DNA of 64,000 nucleotides from Flavobacterium fryxellicola (lineage in GTDB: Bacteria > Bacteroidota > Bacteroidia > Flavobacteriales > Flavobacteriaceae), in the NCBI RefSeq assembly GCF_900143245.1, contig NZ_FRDK01000001.1, forward strand, positions 496,001-560,000, read 5' to 3'. A program made the translations under genes and the position numbers. The notes beneath the pieces are model-generated. The model was not told where the DNA came from. It ran no database searches and worked only from the letters and a program-made list of their open reading frames with translations. Positions 36,686 to 45,173 of this stretch are shown in pieces (position 1 is the first letter of the stretch; each line of letters begins with the position of its first letter).

Positions 36686-36893
36686 TTTAAAACAAACTAA
36701 TAAATGGCTGGTGATGATGAATATTCCTTTTCAAATGGGAATCATTATTTTTTGCTTTACTTACTTGGGAATTTGGTTAGACGAAAAGTATACCAATTCC
36801 TCAATTTTCACTATTATTCTATCACTTTTTGCAGTTTTTATAGCATTATATAATGTTATTAGGCAAGTCAAAAACTTAAACAAAGACGATTAA
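36669..36893 (+). CDS. AtpI/AtpZ-like F0F1 accessory membrane protein
   Basis: A 74-residue protein with two membrane helices (about residues 12-34 and 44-64) and the family-like FTYLGIWLDEKYTN segment between them (compare GxWLD in AtpZ/AtpI). These proteins help assemble the c-ring or handle Mg2+/Ca2+. ATG 36669 is used; it lies within the bactofilin 3' end. The next gene starts at its final base. Confidence 0.82.
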   Translation: MSKNNNLKQTNKWLVMMNIPFQMGIIIFCFTYLGIWLDEKYTNSSIFTIILSLFAVFIALYNVIRQVKNLNKDD

Positions 36894-37273
36894 TGCAGCA
36901 ATTTTATAAGTTTTCAATCATTATAATTCCGATTTCTATTATATTATTTTTCATACAAAATTTAACTATTGGCGTATTTTTTGAAAATACTTCTTTCTTT
37001 TATTCTACTTGGATCATTTATGTTTTTCATCTTATTTTGACTTTAATAAGCTATGGTTTTCTACTATTTGTAAACAAAACATTTGCTGATAAAACAGGAT
37101 TTGCCTTTATGGGTTTCAGTCTTCTTAAAATGTTGGCCGCAATTGTTTTTTTGATTCCGCTTCTCCAGTCGGATGTGGTGAGCAAAATTCCTGATGTAAG
37201 CGCGTTTTTTATTCCGTATTTTCTATTTTTATTTACAGAGACATTTTTCGCTGTTAGATTATTAAATAAATAA
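36893..37273 (+). CDS. Four-helix membrane protein in the atp locus (DUF6168-like)
   Basis: A 126-residue protein with four hydrophobic helices and no soluble domain. In Flavobacteriia a protein of this type usually sits between the AtpZ-like gene and atpB, and may play the AtpI role. The sequence gives no catalytic motif. It overlaps the preceding stop by one base. Confidence 0.75.
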   Translation: MQQFYKFSIIIIPISIILFFIQNLTIGVFFENTSFFYSTWIIYVFHLILTLISYGFLLFVNKTFADKTGFAFMGFSLLKMLAAIVFLIPLLQSDVVSKIPDVSAFFIPYFLFLFTETFFAVRLLNK

Positions 37274-37360
37274 TAAACGATAAAACAGTTTATTGGTTTT
37301 TTAATTAGAATTTAATGGTTAAAAAGAAAATGATAAATTTTCAGTTCTGAATAATTTATG

Positions 37361-37368
37361 TACCTTTG
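37361..37368 (+). promoter_or_regulatory. Candidate -7 box (TACCTTTG) for the atp operon
   Basis: TACCTTTG is a close TAnnTTTG match, 42 bp upstream of atpB in a 136-bp AT-rich spacer. Confidence 0.5.
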
Positions 37369-37409
37369 CAAAAAATTTTGAAACGTAGAATTAGACACAC
37401 AATTTAAGA

Positions 37410-38552
37410 ATGGTATTTTCAAATAAACTTGTTCAGTTCGTATTAGTTGCCTTAATAGCAAGTATTCCTTTTTTTGCATTTGCAAATCCTGAAACTGCTA
37501 ATGTTTCTGTTGCTAATGAAGCGGTGACAGATTATAAAGCAGCAGCAGATCATGAAAAAGAAGCATTCAATGCTACTGAATTGATTAATGATCACATTGG
37601 AGATTCGCATGAATTTCATATTGCCGATTGGAATGGACATCCCATTACTTTTTATCTTCCTGTAATTTTGTGGACAAACAATGGTTTGGAAATTTTCTCT
37701 TCTGAAAAATTTCATCACGATAACAAAGCCGAACATGTAGTGGATCAAAATGGTCAAAAGCTAGTTCGAAATAATGAAATTATTTTTTACGCAGATAAAT
37801 TTGAAACTCTAACTCAGGATCAAAAAGATCTTGGCGCATTTGAATTTGATGCAAGACCGTTAAACTTTTCCATAACAAAGAATGTGTTTTCTATGTTTAT
37901 GTCGGCTATTATAATGTTTTTATTATTTTTAGTGGTGGCACGATCGTATAAGAAAAATCAACTGGCACCAAAAGGTATTGCTGGTTTTCTAGAGCCACTC
38001 ATTACATTTGTTAGAGATGATATTGCGAGACCAAACATTGGAGAAAAAAAATACGCACAGTATATGCCGTATCTTTTGACTATCTTCTTCTTTATCTGGA
38101 TTAACAACTTGATTGGTTTAATTCCGTTTTTTCCTTTTAGTTCAAACTTGACTGGAAATATTTACTTTACTTTTGTTTTGGCTTTTATTACTTTTATTGT
38201 TACCACTTTAAGCGGAAACAAAGAATATTGGGGACATATTTTTAACACACCTGGAGTTCCAGTTTGGTTAGCGCCTATTATGATTCCAGTTGAAATTATC
38301 GGAATCTTAACAAAACCTTTTGCATTGATGATTCGTTTGTTTGCTAACATTACAGCAGGTCACATCATCATATTAAGTTTAATTTCATTGATTTTTATAT
38401 TTGAGAGTGTAGCGGTTTCTCCTATTTCTGGAGCTTTCGTAGTTTTCATGACAGTATTAGAAATGTTAGTTGCTGCCTTGCAAGCGTATATTTTTACGCT
38501 GCTATCAGCATTATTTATTGGTCAAGCTGTAGCAGAGCACGATCATCATTAA
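37410..38552 (+). CDS. atpB: ATP synthase F0 subunit a
   Basis: A 380-residue subunit a. The C-terminal two thirds hold the five to six helices with the essential Arg segment KPFALMIRLFANITAGH and the IFTLLSALFIGQAVAEHDHH tail. The N-terminal ~150 residues are an extension with a signal-like sequence (VLVALIASIPFFAFA) and a His- and Asp-rich periplasmic-type region, a known feature of Bacteroidota AtpB that makes it about 100 residues longer than E. coli AtpB. Confidence 0.97.
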   Translation: MVFSNKLVQFVLVALIASIPFFAFANPETANVSVANEAVTDYKAAADHEKEAFNATELINDHIGDSHEFHIADWNGHPITFYLPVILWTNNGLEIFSSEKFHHDNKAEHVVDQNGQKLVRNNEIIFYADKFETLTQDQKDLGAFEFDARPLNFSITKNVFSMFMSAIIMFLLFLVVARSYKKNQLAPKGIAGFLEPLITFVRDDIARPNIGEKKYAQYMPYLLTIFFFIWINNLIGLIPFFPFSSNLTGNIYFTFVLAFITFIVTTLSGNKEYWGHIFNTPGVPVWLAPIMIPVEIIGILTKPFALMIRLFANITAGHIIILSLISLIFIFESVAVSPISGAFVVFMTVLEMLVAALQAYIFTLLSALFIGQAVAEHDHH

Positions 38553-38574
38553 TTTGAGTTTTATTAATTATTAA

Positions 38575-38793
<219 letters not shown>

Positions 38794-38807
38794 TTAAAAA
38801 TTAAAAT

Positions 38808-38838
38808 TTCCTGTAGCGGTTGGCTGCAGGAAGTTTTT
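38808..38838 (+). terminator. Hairpin with T-run between atpE and atpF (partial terminator or processing site)
   Basis: TTCCTGTAGC-GGTTG-GCTGCAGGAA forms a 10-bp stem (one G-U pair) with a 5-nt loop, followed by GTTTTTA. It lies within the atp operon, 15 bp after atpE. Confidence 0.6.
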
Positions 38839-38875
38839 ATTTATAAAATGAAAAAAATATTTTAAATATACCTAT

Positions 38876-39367
38876 ATGAATCTTACAGCACCGGAGAGTT
38901 TAATTTTTTGGACAACGATCATTTTCTTTGTTTTCTTTCTACTTTTGAGAAAATTTGCTTGGAAACCAATTTTGGGAGCCGTAAAAGGTCGGGAAGAATC
39001 GATTAATAATGCTTTGGCATCAGCCGAATCAGCGCGTAGAGAAATGCAGAATTTAACTGCTGACAATGAGCGTATCTTAAAAGAAGCGAGATTAGAGCGT
39101 GACAACATGCTCAAAGAAGCGCGTGAAATGAAAGATAAAATGGTTGCTGATTCTAAAAAAGAAGCACAAGTTCAAGGCGAAAGAATGATTGCGCAAGCAA
39201 AAATTGCAATTGAAGCTGAGAAAAATGCAGCGATGGCTGAATTGAAATCACAAGTTTCAACCTTGTCATTGAGTATCGCAGAAAAATTATTGAAAGACCA
39301 ATTATCTAATAAAGAAGCTCAAACAAAATTGATTGAGAATATGTTAGGTGACGTAAAATTAAACTAA
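38876..39367 (+). CDS. atpF: ATP synthase F0 subunit b
   Basis: A 163-residue stator subunit: one N-terminal helix (LIFWTTIIFFVFFLLLRKFAWKPI), then a long charged coiled coil (ILKEARLERDNMLKEAREMKDKM) and the C-terminal IAEKLLKDQLSNKEAQ delta-binding end. It links F0 to F1. It is followed 4 bp later by atpH. Confidence 0.97.
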   Translation: MNLTAPESLIFWTTIIFFVFFLLLRKFAWKPILGAVKGREESINNALASAESARREMQNLTADNERILKEARLERDNMLKEAREMKDKMVADSKKEAQVQGERMIAQAKIAIEAEKNAAMAELKSQVSTLSLSIAEKLLKDQLSNKEAQTKLIENMLGDVKLN

Positions 39368-39371
39368 AATT

Positions 39372-39905
39372 ATGTCAGGAACTAGAGCAGCAATTCGGTA
39401 TGCAAAAGCATTTTTAGATTTAGCTATTTCTGAGGGAAATGAGCCAGATTTTTATAAAGATATGGCTTTGATTTCGTCCACGATAAACAGTAATGAAGAA
39501 TTGAGCGGTTTTATTCAAAATCCAACAATTTCTGTTAGTGTGAAACAAAGTGCCTTGGCAGAAGTTTTTGCAAGTACAACAGCATTGACTAAAAGTCTTT
39601 TCCGTTTATTATTTGAAAACAAGAGATTTGAAATTTTATCAGATATTGTTTCGCAGTACATTGTTATGTCCGATGAAAACAATGGTTTTCAAGTTGTTAA
39701 AGTGACAACTGCAATTGCTATGGATGCTGCGCTTGAAGCTAAAGTTTCTGCAAAAATAAAAGAATTTTCAGATAAGAAAATCACGATAGTAAATACAATA
39801 GATCCAGCTATTATAGGAGGATTTATTTTAAGAATAGGCGACAAAGAGTATAATGCTTCAGTTGCTAATAGATTACAAGTATTAAAAAGGGAGTTAAGTA
39901 ACTAG
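39372..39905 (+). CDS. atpH: ATP synthase F1 subunit delta
   Basis: A 177-residue delta (OSCP) subunit. ATRYAKAFLDLA-like start (AAIRYAKAFLDLAISEG), LFRLLFENKRFEIL and the C-terminal DPAIIGGFILRIGDKEYNASVANRLQVLKREL are conserved. It caps the alpha/beta hexamer and binds subunit b. Confidence 0.97.
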   Translation: MSGTRAAIRYAKAFLDLAISEGNEPDFYKDMALISSTINSNEELSGFIQNPTISVSVKQSALAEVFASTTALTKSLFRLLFENKRFEILSDIVSQYIVMSDENNGFQVVKVTTAIAMDAALEAKVSAKIKEFSDKKITIVNTIDPAIIGGFILRIGDKEYNASVANRLQVLKRELSN

Positions 39906-39943
39906 TTATATTGCACGTTAAAGTGTCTAAATTATAAATTAAG

Positions 39944-41521
39944 ATGGCGGAAATTAAACCTGCTGAAATATCAGCAATATTAAGAAAGCAAGTAGAAGGT
40001 TTTGAATCTGGCGCAACGCTAGAGGAAGTAGGAACGGTACTTCAAGTTGGAGATGGTATTGCTCGTGTTTACGGGCTTTCAAATGTTCAATACGGTGAGT
40101 TAGTAGAGTTTGACAATGGTCTTGAGGCAATTGTTTTGAATCTTGAAGAAGACAATGTGGGTGTGGTACTTTTAGGACCATCTACAGGAATCAAAGAAGG
40201 TTCAACTGCTAAAAGAACACAACGTATTGCTTCTCTCAAAGTAGGAGAGCAAATGGTGGGTCGTGTAGTAAACACTCTGGGTTTTCCTATTGATGGAAAA
40301 GGACCAATAGGTGGCGATTTATACGAAATGCCTTTGGAAAGAAAAGCTCCTGGAGTTATCTTCCGTCAACCCGTTACTGAGCCATTACAAACCGGTATCA
40401 AAGCAGTAGATGCGATGATTCCAGTGGGTAGAGGACAGCGTGAGCTAGTTATTGGTGACCGTCAAACAGGTAAATCAACTGTTTGTATTGACACCATCTT
40501 AAATCAAAAAGAATTTTACGATGCAGGGAAACCAGTGTTTTGTATTTATGTTGCCATTGGACAAAAAGCGTCAACGGTAGCAGGAATTGCAAAAATGTTA
40601 GAAGAAAAAGGAGCAATGGCATATACCATTATTGTTGCTGCTAATGCTTCTGATCCAGCTCCGATGCAAGTGTATGCTCCTTTTGCAGGTGCAGCAATTG
40701 GAGAATATTTTAGAGATTCAGGTCGTCCGGCTTTAATTGTTTATGATGATTTATCTAAACAAGCGGTGGCGTATCGTGAAGTTTCTCTTTTATTGAGAAG
40801 ACCACCGGGACGTGAAGCATATCCTGGAGACGTTTTTTACTTACACAGCCGTTTATTAGAGCGTGCTTGTAAAGTAATTGCTGATGATGGAATTGCTAGA
40901 AACATGAATGATTTACCAGATTCATTGAAATCAATTGTAAAAGGAGGTGGTTCATTAACGGCTTTACCAATTATTGAAACCCAAGCTGGTGACGTTTCTG
41001 CATACATCCCAACAAACGTAATTTCGATTACAGATGGCCAAATTTTCTTAGATGGAGATTTGTTTAACTCAGGGGTTCGTCCAGCAATTAACGTAGGTAT
41101 TTCGGTATCTCGTGTTGGAGGAAATGCACAAATTAAATCAATGAAAAAAGTAGCAGGTACCTTAAAACTAGATCAAGCACAGTTCCGTGAATTGGAAGCG
41201 TTTGCTAAGTTTGGTTCTGATCTTGATGCGGTAACATTGAACGTAATTGAAAAAGGGAAAAGAAACGTTGAAATCTTGAAACAAGGTTTGAACGATCCGT
41301 ATACTGTTGAAGACCAAGTTGCAATTATCTATGCTGGTTCTAAAAATTTGTTGAGAAATGTTCCGGTAAATAAAGTTAGAGAATTTGAGAAAGATTTCTT
41401 GGAATTCTTGAACAACAAACACAGAGCAACTCTTGACGCGTTAAAAGCAGGAAAATTAACAGATGAAATCACAGATGTAATTGAAACTGTAGCAAAAGAA
41501 TTATCAGCGAAATATAACTAA
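39944..41521 (+). CDS. atpA: ATP synthase F1 subunit alpha
   Basis: A 525-residue catalytic-core subunit. The non-catalytic nucleotide site has Walker [10 protein letters not shown], followed by [45 protein letters not shown]. The N-terminal beta barrel with [10 protein letters not shown] is present. The length is slightly longer than E. coli AtpA, as usual in Bacteroidota. Confidence 0.98.
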   Translation: MAEIKPAEISAILRKQVEGFESGATLEEVGTVLQVGDGIARVYGLSNVQYGELVEFDNGLEAIVLNLEEDNVGVVLLGPSTGIKEGSTAKRTQRIASLKVGEQMVGRVVNTLGFPIDGKGPIGGDLYEMPLERKAPGVIFRQPVTEPLQTGIKAVDAMIPVGRGQRELVIGDRQTGKSTVCIDTILNQKEFYDAGKPVFCIYVAIGQKASTVAGIAKMLEEKGAMAYTIIVAANASDPAPMQVYAPFAGAAIGEYFRDSGRPALIVYDDLSKQAVAYREVSLLLRRPPGREAYPGDVFYLHSRLLERACKVIADDGIARNMNDLPDSLKSIVKGGGSLTALPIIETQAGDVSAYIPTNVISITDGQIFLDGDLFNSGVRPAINVGISVSRVGGNAQIKSMKKVAGTLKLDQAQFRELEAFAKFGSDLDAVTLNVIEKGKRNVEILKQGLNDPYTVEDQVAIIYAGSKNLLRNVPVNKVREFEKDFLEFLNNKHRATLDALKAGKLTDEITDVIETVAKELSAKYN

Positions 41522-41528
41522 AAAGTAC

Positions 41529-41583
41529 TAAGTAAGAAGTATTAAGTATCAAGATTTTTTGAGTGCTTAATACTTCTTACTTA
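41529..41583. repeat. Perfect 18-bp inverted repeat between atpA and atpG
   Basis: TAAGTAAGAAGTATTAAG (41529-41546) and its exact complement CTTAATACTTCTTACTTA (41566-41583) flank a 19-nt loop. They lie in the 83-bp spacer, ending 22 bp before the atpG ATG. No T-run follows, so it is not a standard terminator. It could stabilise or process the transcript, or be a small mobile palindrome. Confidence 0.75.
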
Positions 41584-41604
41584 CATCTTCATACTTACAA
41601 AAAA

Positions 41605-42465
41605 ATGGCAAATTTAAAGGAAATCCGTAATAGAATTACTTCCGTTTCATCGACGATGCAAATTACATCAGCGATGAAAATGGTTTCTGCAGCAAAGCTA
41701 AAGAAAGCACAAGATGCAATCACAGCAATGCGCCCTTATGCCGAAAAATTAACGGAACTATTGCAAAATCTTTCTGCTACGCTTGAAGGTGATGCAGGGG
41801 GTCAATTTACAATACAACGCGAAGTTAAAAAAGTGTTGCTTGTTGTAATAACTTCTAATAGGGGTTTGGCTGGTGCTTTTAATACCAATGCCATCAAAGA
41901 AGCCAGAAGCCGTGCAGAATTTTATGCTGGAAAACAGGTGGATGTTTTTGCTATCGGTAAAAAAGGGAATGATGTGTTGAGTAAAACGTTGTCAGTTGTA
42001 GAGAATCAAAGTGCTGTTTTTGACAATTTGACTTTTGATAATGTAGCTAAAATTGCTGACCTGCTAACGGAGAAATTCGTTTCTGGTGAATACGATAAAA
42101 TTGAGTTGATTTACAACCAATTCAAAAATGCGGCAACACAAATCGTTCAAACCGAACAATTTTTACCATTGGCACCAATAAAATCAGATCTTACAGTTTT
42201 AACGGGAGATTATATTTTTGAACCTTCAAAAGAAGAAATCGTGTTGACTTTGATTCCAAAATCATTAAAAACACAATTGTATAAAGGGATTCGTGATTCA
42301 TTTGCCTCAGAGCACGGAGCGCGTATGACTGCCATGCACAAAGCAACGGATAATGCAACTGAATTGAGAAATCAATTGAAATTGACTTACAATAAAGCGC
42401 GTCAGGCTTCGATTACTAATGAGATCCTAGAGATTGTTGGTGGTGCTGAAGCATTGAATGGATAG
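41605..42465 (+). CDS. atpG: ATP synthase F1 subunit gamma
   Basis: A 286-residue rotor-shaft subunit. MANLKEIRNRITSVSSTMQITSAMKMVSAAKL is the canonical N-terminal helix and RMTAMHKATDNATELRNQLKLTYNKARQASITNEILEIVGGAEAL the C-terminal helix. ATG 41605 is chosen; the upstream frame extension (41563) reads through the inverted repeat. This is the last gene of the operon; atpD and atpC are not here and must be elsewhere. Confidence 0.97.
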   Translation: MANLKEIRNRITSVSSTMQITSAMKMVSAAKLKKAQDAITAMRPYAEKLTELLQNLSATLEGDAGGQFTIQREVKKVLLVVITSNRGLAGAFNTNAIKEARSRAEFYAGKQVDVFAIGKKGNDVLSKTLSVVENQSAVFDNLTFDNVAKIADLLTEKFVSGEYDKIELIYNQFKNAATQIVQTEQFLPLAPIKSDLTVLTGDYIFEPSKEEIVLTLIPKSLKTQLYKGIRDSFASEHGARMTAMHKATDNATELRNQLKLTYNKARQASITNEILEIVGGAEALNG

Positions 42466-42486
42466 GAAGGTATCTGAATTTATATA

Positions 42487-42526
42487 AAAAGGCGATTGAA
42501 AGTAGTTTCAATCGCCTTTTCTGTGT
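42487..42526 (+). terminator. Rho-independent terminator of the atp operon
   Basis: A perfect 15-bp stem (AAAAGGCGATTGAAA, loop GTAG, TTTCAATCGCCTTTT) starts 21 bp after the atpG stop and ends in the T-rich side of the stem. It also separates the operon from the decayed minus-strand genes beyond. Confidence 0.93.
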
Positions 42527-42540
42527 TTTTATGTTTAGTT

Positions 42541-42660
42541 TTATACGAATCCTTGTTTCTGCCATAAATCACAGTATTTCCTTTTTTGTTTTAACAAAAA
42601 ATATGCTTTCCGCTTTCTATTATTGTTCCATTCTCCATCACTAAAATTGTATCATCGTAA
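42541..42660 (-). pseudogene. C-terminal stump of a peptide-exporting ABC transporter
   Basis: Read on the minus strand, about 36 codons encode YDDTILVMENGTIIESGKH and, after a 1-nt frameshift, FLLKQKRKYCDLWQKQGFV then TAA. This is the end of an ABC exporter ATPase domain just beyond the H-loop (compare DxILVLxxGxIxExGxHxELL...YxxLWxxQ). It is fused directly to the HlyD remnant upstream of it, so a deletion removed the rest of the exporter and the adaptor's C-terminus. Confidence 0.75.
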
Positions 42661-43175
42661 GAAATAATATCTTTATCATACAATTGTTTATTACGGTCAT
42701 AAGCAATTTTAGCTTGGTTAATTTTACTTCGTAGTTCTTATTTTTTATTGGCATGGCTGAACCATTCCTGTTGAATTTCTGGAGTTTGTAGTGATCTGCT
42801 ATTACCACGAACCACAATTGCTAAATCGCTTATGCGGGCTTGTAAATCGTTTGACAATTCCTGGTTGGTTGCTTTCTCGGTATCTAGGTTTTCCTAAGTG
42901 AGTTTTACAAGCGTGTCACCTTGTTGTATAGCTTGATTGTTCTTGAGGTGTACAAAAGTTACTTTGCCATTGACTAAGCTACTATGGGGTACATTATCAG
43001 TAGTAGAACGAATTATTCCTCGACTTTGACTGCTTATGTCTACTTTAATTATTGGCAAGCCTATCAAGAAAACAAGCACAGCTAAAATAAGTGCGAAGTA
43101 AATAGAAAAACTCTTGGTTTTGTTTTTAGAGATAAGATTTTCTAGGGTATTTATGGGGTCTTCGGAGAAGGTCAT
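42660..43175 (-). pseudogene. HlyD-family adaptor remnant (module A), two nonsense mutations and 3' deletion
   Basis: ATG 43175 starts a protein closely similar to the adaptor of module B: DPINTLENLISKNKTKS, one membrane helix, then IKVDISSQSRGIIRSTTDNVP and VNGKVTFVHLKNNQAIQQGDTLV. Translation stops at TAG 42894-42896, where module B has Gln (TQENL versus T-stop-ENL). Homology continues past it (ENLDTEKATNQ) to a second in-frame TAA (42738-42740) and on to QAKIAYDRNKQLYDKDII, where it joins the ABC stump. The intact protein would bridge an inner-membrane exporter to an outer-membrane channel. It cannot work in this form. Confidence 0.85.
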
Positions 43176-43348
43176 GAGTATCTATTTAAGGACTAATTAA
43201 TCGATTATGTCGATCTCTTTTAGTAACTTTTTTTTTGAAAATAATATAATTTGATAAATACAATTGCTATTAAAAATCGATAACATCTGTAAAACCAAAT
43301 ATTAATAATCCATATAAATAATTCATGCGCACAATGTTTGTCAAATAA

Positions 43349-43993
43349 TTATTTATTTACGAAATATTGATAACAAATTACCATTAAAAAAGGAATGATA
43401 TTATTTACGCAATGCATTAGTATTGAATACATAATGCCATACTTATTGGCAATATAGCCAAGGTAAAATCCACCTAATATTCTAGGCAAAATTTTTAATA
43501 CTGTATGGGTGTCTAGTGTTTGATAATTTGTTAAATGTAGAAATCCAAAAACAACAGAAGTCAAAAATAAAAAAAGTAAGAAATAATTTGATATGAAATG
43601 ATTGAAAGCTTGCCTAAATTCAAAATTATAAAATAATAATAGACTTAAAGCGACTATTCCTAATAGTATTGGCATTAAAACCCAACGTTGTGAAATAAAG
43701 GTAAATAAAATTACAATTAAACAGACTGTCCATAAAATAATATTTAATTTATTATTTATAACAAACAAACCTCTCATCGAAAATTCTTCTATAATGGGTA
43801 TTATTATAACAAATATCAGTAGTTTTTCAGGCGTTCTTAAAAGTTTTAAGTCATCTGCATCAAATAATGGTTTATTAAATATCAGATACGTTGAAATTAA
43901 AAAAGCAAAACTTAATATAGTAACAATTAAAAAAAGGTATATAAAATCGAAAACAAAGTCTTTTTCTTGAAATTTATTGCAAAATATTTGCAT
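43349..43993 (-). CDS. CPBP intramembrane protease (module A)
   Basis: A 214-residue protein with six to seven hydrophobic helices. PIIEEFSMRG is the EExxxR motif, with FGFLHLTNY and the HCVNNIIPF His/Asn motif of the CPBP (CAAX protease / bacteriocin-processing, Abi) family. In bacteriocin loci such proteases give self-immunity or process the leader. Its place right after two double-glycine peptides (same strand) supports that use. It is not closely similar to the CPBP of module B outside the motifs. Confidence 0.88.
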   Translation of the reverse strand: MQIFCNKFQEKDFVFDFIYLFLIVTILSFAFLISTYLIFNKPLFDADDLKLLRTPEKLLIFVIIIPIIEEFSMRGLFVINNKLNIILWTVCLIVILFTFISQRWVLMPILLGIVALSLLLFYNFEFRQAFNHFISNYFLLFLFLTSVVFGFLHLTNYQTLDTHTVLKILPRILGGFYLGYIANKYGIMYSILMHCVNNIIPFLMVICYQYFVNK

Positions 43994-44061
43994 AGTTAGT
44001 GATTATTATTAGAAATCATTGTATTGTTAGTAGTGGTCAATATATTACATTACATAATAGA

Positions 44062-44085
44062 CTGCGTTCACCTTAAGTGACGCAG
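44062..44085 (-). promoter_or_regulatory. Hairpin between precursor peptide and CPBP gene (module A)
   Basis: CTGCGTTCAC-CTTAA-GTG-ACGCAG (plus-strand view) folds into a stem with one bulged base, located between the last peptide stop and the protease start. No T-run follows on the minus strand. It is the positional counterpart of the hairpin at 47056-47091. Confidence 0.45.
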
Positions 44086-44109
44086 CCCTAATTTTAGTAA
44101 TGCTATTAT

Positions 44110-44265
44110 TTAATCGAACCAACCAGATACTGTCTCTACAACTGTATTATATGCTTTTTTGATAGCGCATCCAACAGCATGAACAGCGTATCCTACATCT
44201 TCAACTAAACCGCCACCATTAATAGTGATCATTTCAACATGCGTCAACTCTATAAGATTTTTCAT
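44110..44265 (-). CDS. Double-glycine leader bacteriocin-like peptide A2
   Basis: A 51-residue peptide. The leader MKNLIELTHVEMITINGG ends in Gly-Gly, the cleavage site of C39-peptidase ABC exporters. The mature part (33 residues, GLVEDVGYAVHAVGC...) is small, hydrophobic and amphipathic with one Cys, like class II bacteriocins. It starts 19 bp after the A1 peptide stop and precedes a CPBP protease. No intact exporter is in the window, so export would need one elsewhere. Confidence 0.82.
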   Translation of the reverse strand: MKNLIELTHVEMITINGGGLVEDVGYAVHAVGCAIKKAYNTVVETVSGWFD

Positions 44266-44284
44266 GATATTTATTTAATATTTG

Positions 44285-44461
44285 TTAACAACCACAGTTA
44301 CCGTAAGAATTGTATCCGTCCATAAATCTTTTTTTGAGATTATCCCAATTTTTATCTAAGTCTTCTAAAGCTTTTTGGGCATCAGCAATCCAGCCACCCC
44401 CATCAACTTCTTGTACTTCCTGAGAATTAAGCTCTACTAAATTCAAACTATCTAAATTCAT
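44285..44461 (-). CDS. Double-glycine leader bacteriocin-like peptide A1
   Basis: A 58-residue peptide with leader MNLDSLNLVELNSQEVQEVD-GG and a 36-residue mature part rich in charged and aromatic residues that ends in NSYGNCGC (two Cys). The leader is nearly the same as that of the module B peptide (MNLNNLNLVELNAQESSKVD-GG), while the mature parts are unrelated, as expected for a shared export signal with diversified toxins. It is the first gene of the minus-strand module A unit. Confidence 0.85.
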   Translation of the reverse strand: MNLDSLNLVELNSQEVQEVDGGGWIADAQKALEDLDKNWDNLKKRFMDGYNSYGNCGC

Positions 44462-44527
44462 TTTTTTTAGTTTTTAAGACCTGTTTATAGAATGGCAAGA
44501 TTACACATTTATCTAAAATTAAAAAGT

Positions 44528-44537
44528 TTCTCGAGAA
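44528..44537. promoter_or_regulatory. TTCTCGAGAA palindrome upstream of peptide A1
   Basis: A perfect 10-bp palindrome 66 bp before the A1 start. The same palindrome with the same flanks (GTTTCTCGAGAACTTT) lies 48 bp before the module B peptide (47392-47401), so it is a conserved promoter-region element of the peptide genes. Confidence 0.6.
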
Positions 44538-44580
44538 CTTTTGTGCTTGTTTTTGTAGAGACTATAGCTTTAAAACTCTT

Positions 44581-44900
44581 TGCTCTGTTTTTTTGAAAGG
44601 GTCACAGTGCAGCTGAAGCAATCCCTAGTGCTTTGTTTTTTGAGGAACAAATAGCTTTACCTAAAACCTCATACTCTGTATTTTTGAAAGGGTTACGATA
44701 CAGCTGAATTATTCCCTTATGCTTTGTTTTTTGAGGAACAAATAGCTTTACCTAACCTCTTGCTCTGTTTTTTTTAAAGGGTTACAATACAGCTGAATTA
44801 TTCCCTTATGCTTTGTTTTTTGAGGAACAAATAGCTTTACCTAAAACCTTATGCTCTGTATTTTTGAAAGGGTTACAGTGCAGCTGAATTATTCCCTTAA
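44581..44900. repeat. ~90-bp tandem repeat, three full copies plus one partial
   Basis: Full copies run 44631-44721, 44722-44810 and 44811-44900, each from CTTTGTTTTTTGAGGAACAA through AGCTTTACCTAA, TGCTCTGT and GAAAGGGTTAC to CAGCTGAATTATTCCCTTA. 44581-44630 is a 3' half copy. Within each, AAGGG and CCCTT can pair around a CAGCTG core. The same unit occurs once in module B (about 47450-47543). The repeats lie upstream of the peptide genes and hold no plausible coding frame. Confidence 0.9.
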
Positions 44901-45019
44901 AATTGGCCAATTAATTTTAGAAAGTAATCGACATTTAAAAGTAACGTCTTACTCCAAACACTCTAACTTTCTTGAGGCCAAAACTAGAGTAGTAATTTGC
45001 ATTGTGCAAATTGTTGTTA

Positions 45020-45062
45020 ACGGAATTCACGGAATTCCGAGTTGTAATTCCGTGAATTCCGA
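45020..45062. promoter_or_regulatory. Tandem pair of 21-bp palindromic operators (module A)
   Basis: Copy 1: ACGGAATTC-ACG-GAATTCCGA (45020-45040). Copy 2: TTGTAATTC-CGT-GAATTCCGA (45042-45062). Their centres are 22 bp apart, two helical turns. They lie about 110-130 bp upstream of the remnant regulator start. The same paired layout is found at the intact regulator (47663-47705). Confidence 0.8.
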
Positions 45063-45173
45063 GATCTAATATTCTAAAAGATTAAAAATAAGCATGTTAA
45101 TAAACAAGCAAAAATCTTATTATTTACTACTAATTATTCGAGATACTGCATTTTTACACCAAAACAAACTATA

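Noticed and set aside
41563-41604. N-terminal extension of AtpG
   Set aside because: It reads through the 18-bp inverted repeat; MANLKEIRNRI at 41605 is the conserved start.
44461-45065. CRISPR-like array
   Set aside because: The ~90-bp units are contiguous tandem repeats without unique spacers, and no cas genes are present.
44851-45069. 72-codon plus-strand ORF starting MLCIFERVTVQLNY
   Set aside because: It is made of the last ~90-bp repeat unit and the operator pair; its codons are repeat-derived and no homologous frame is open in module B.
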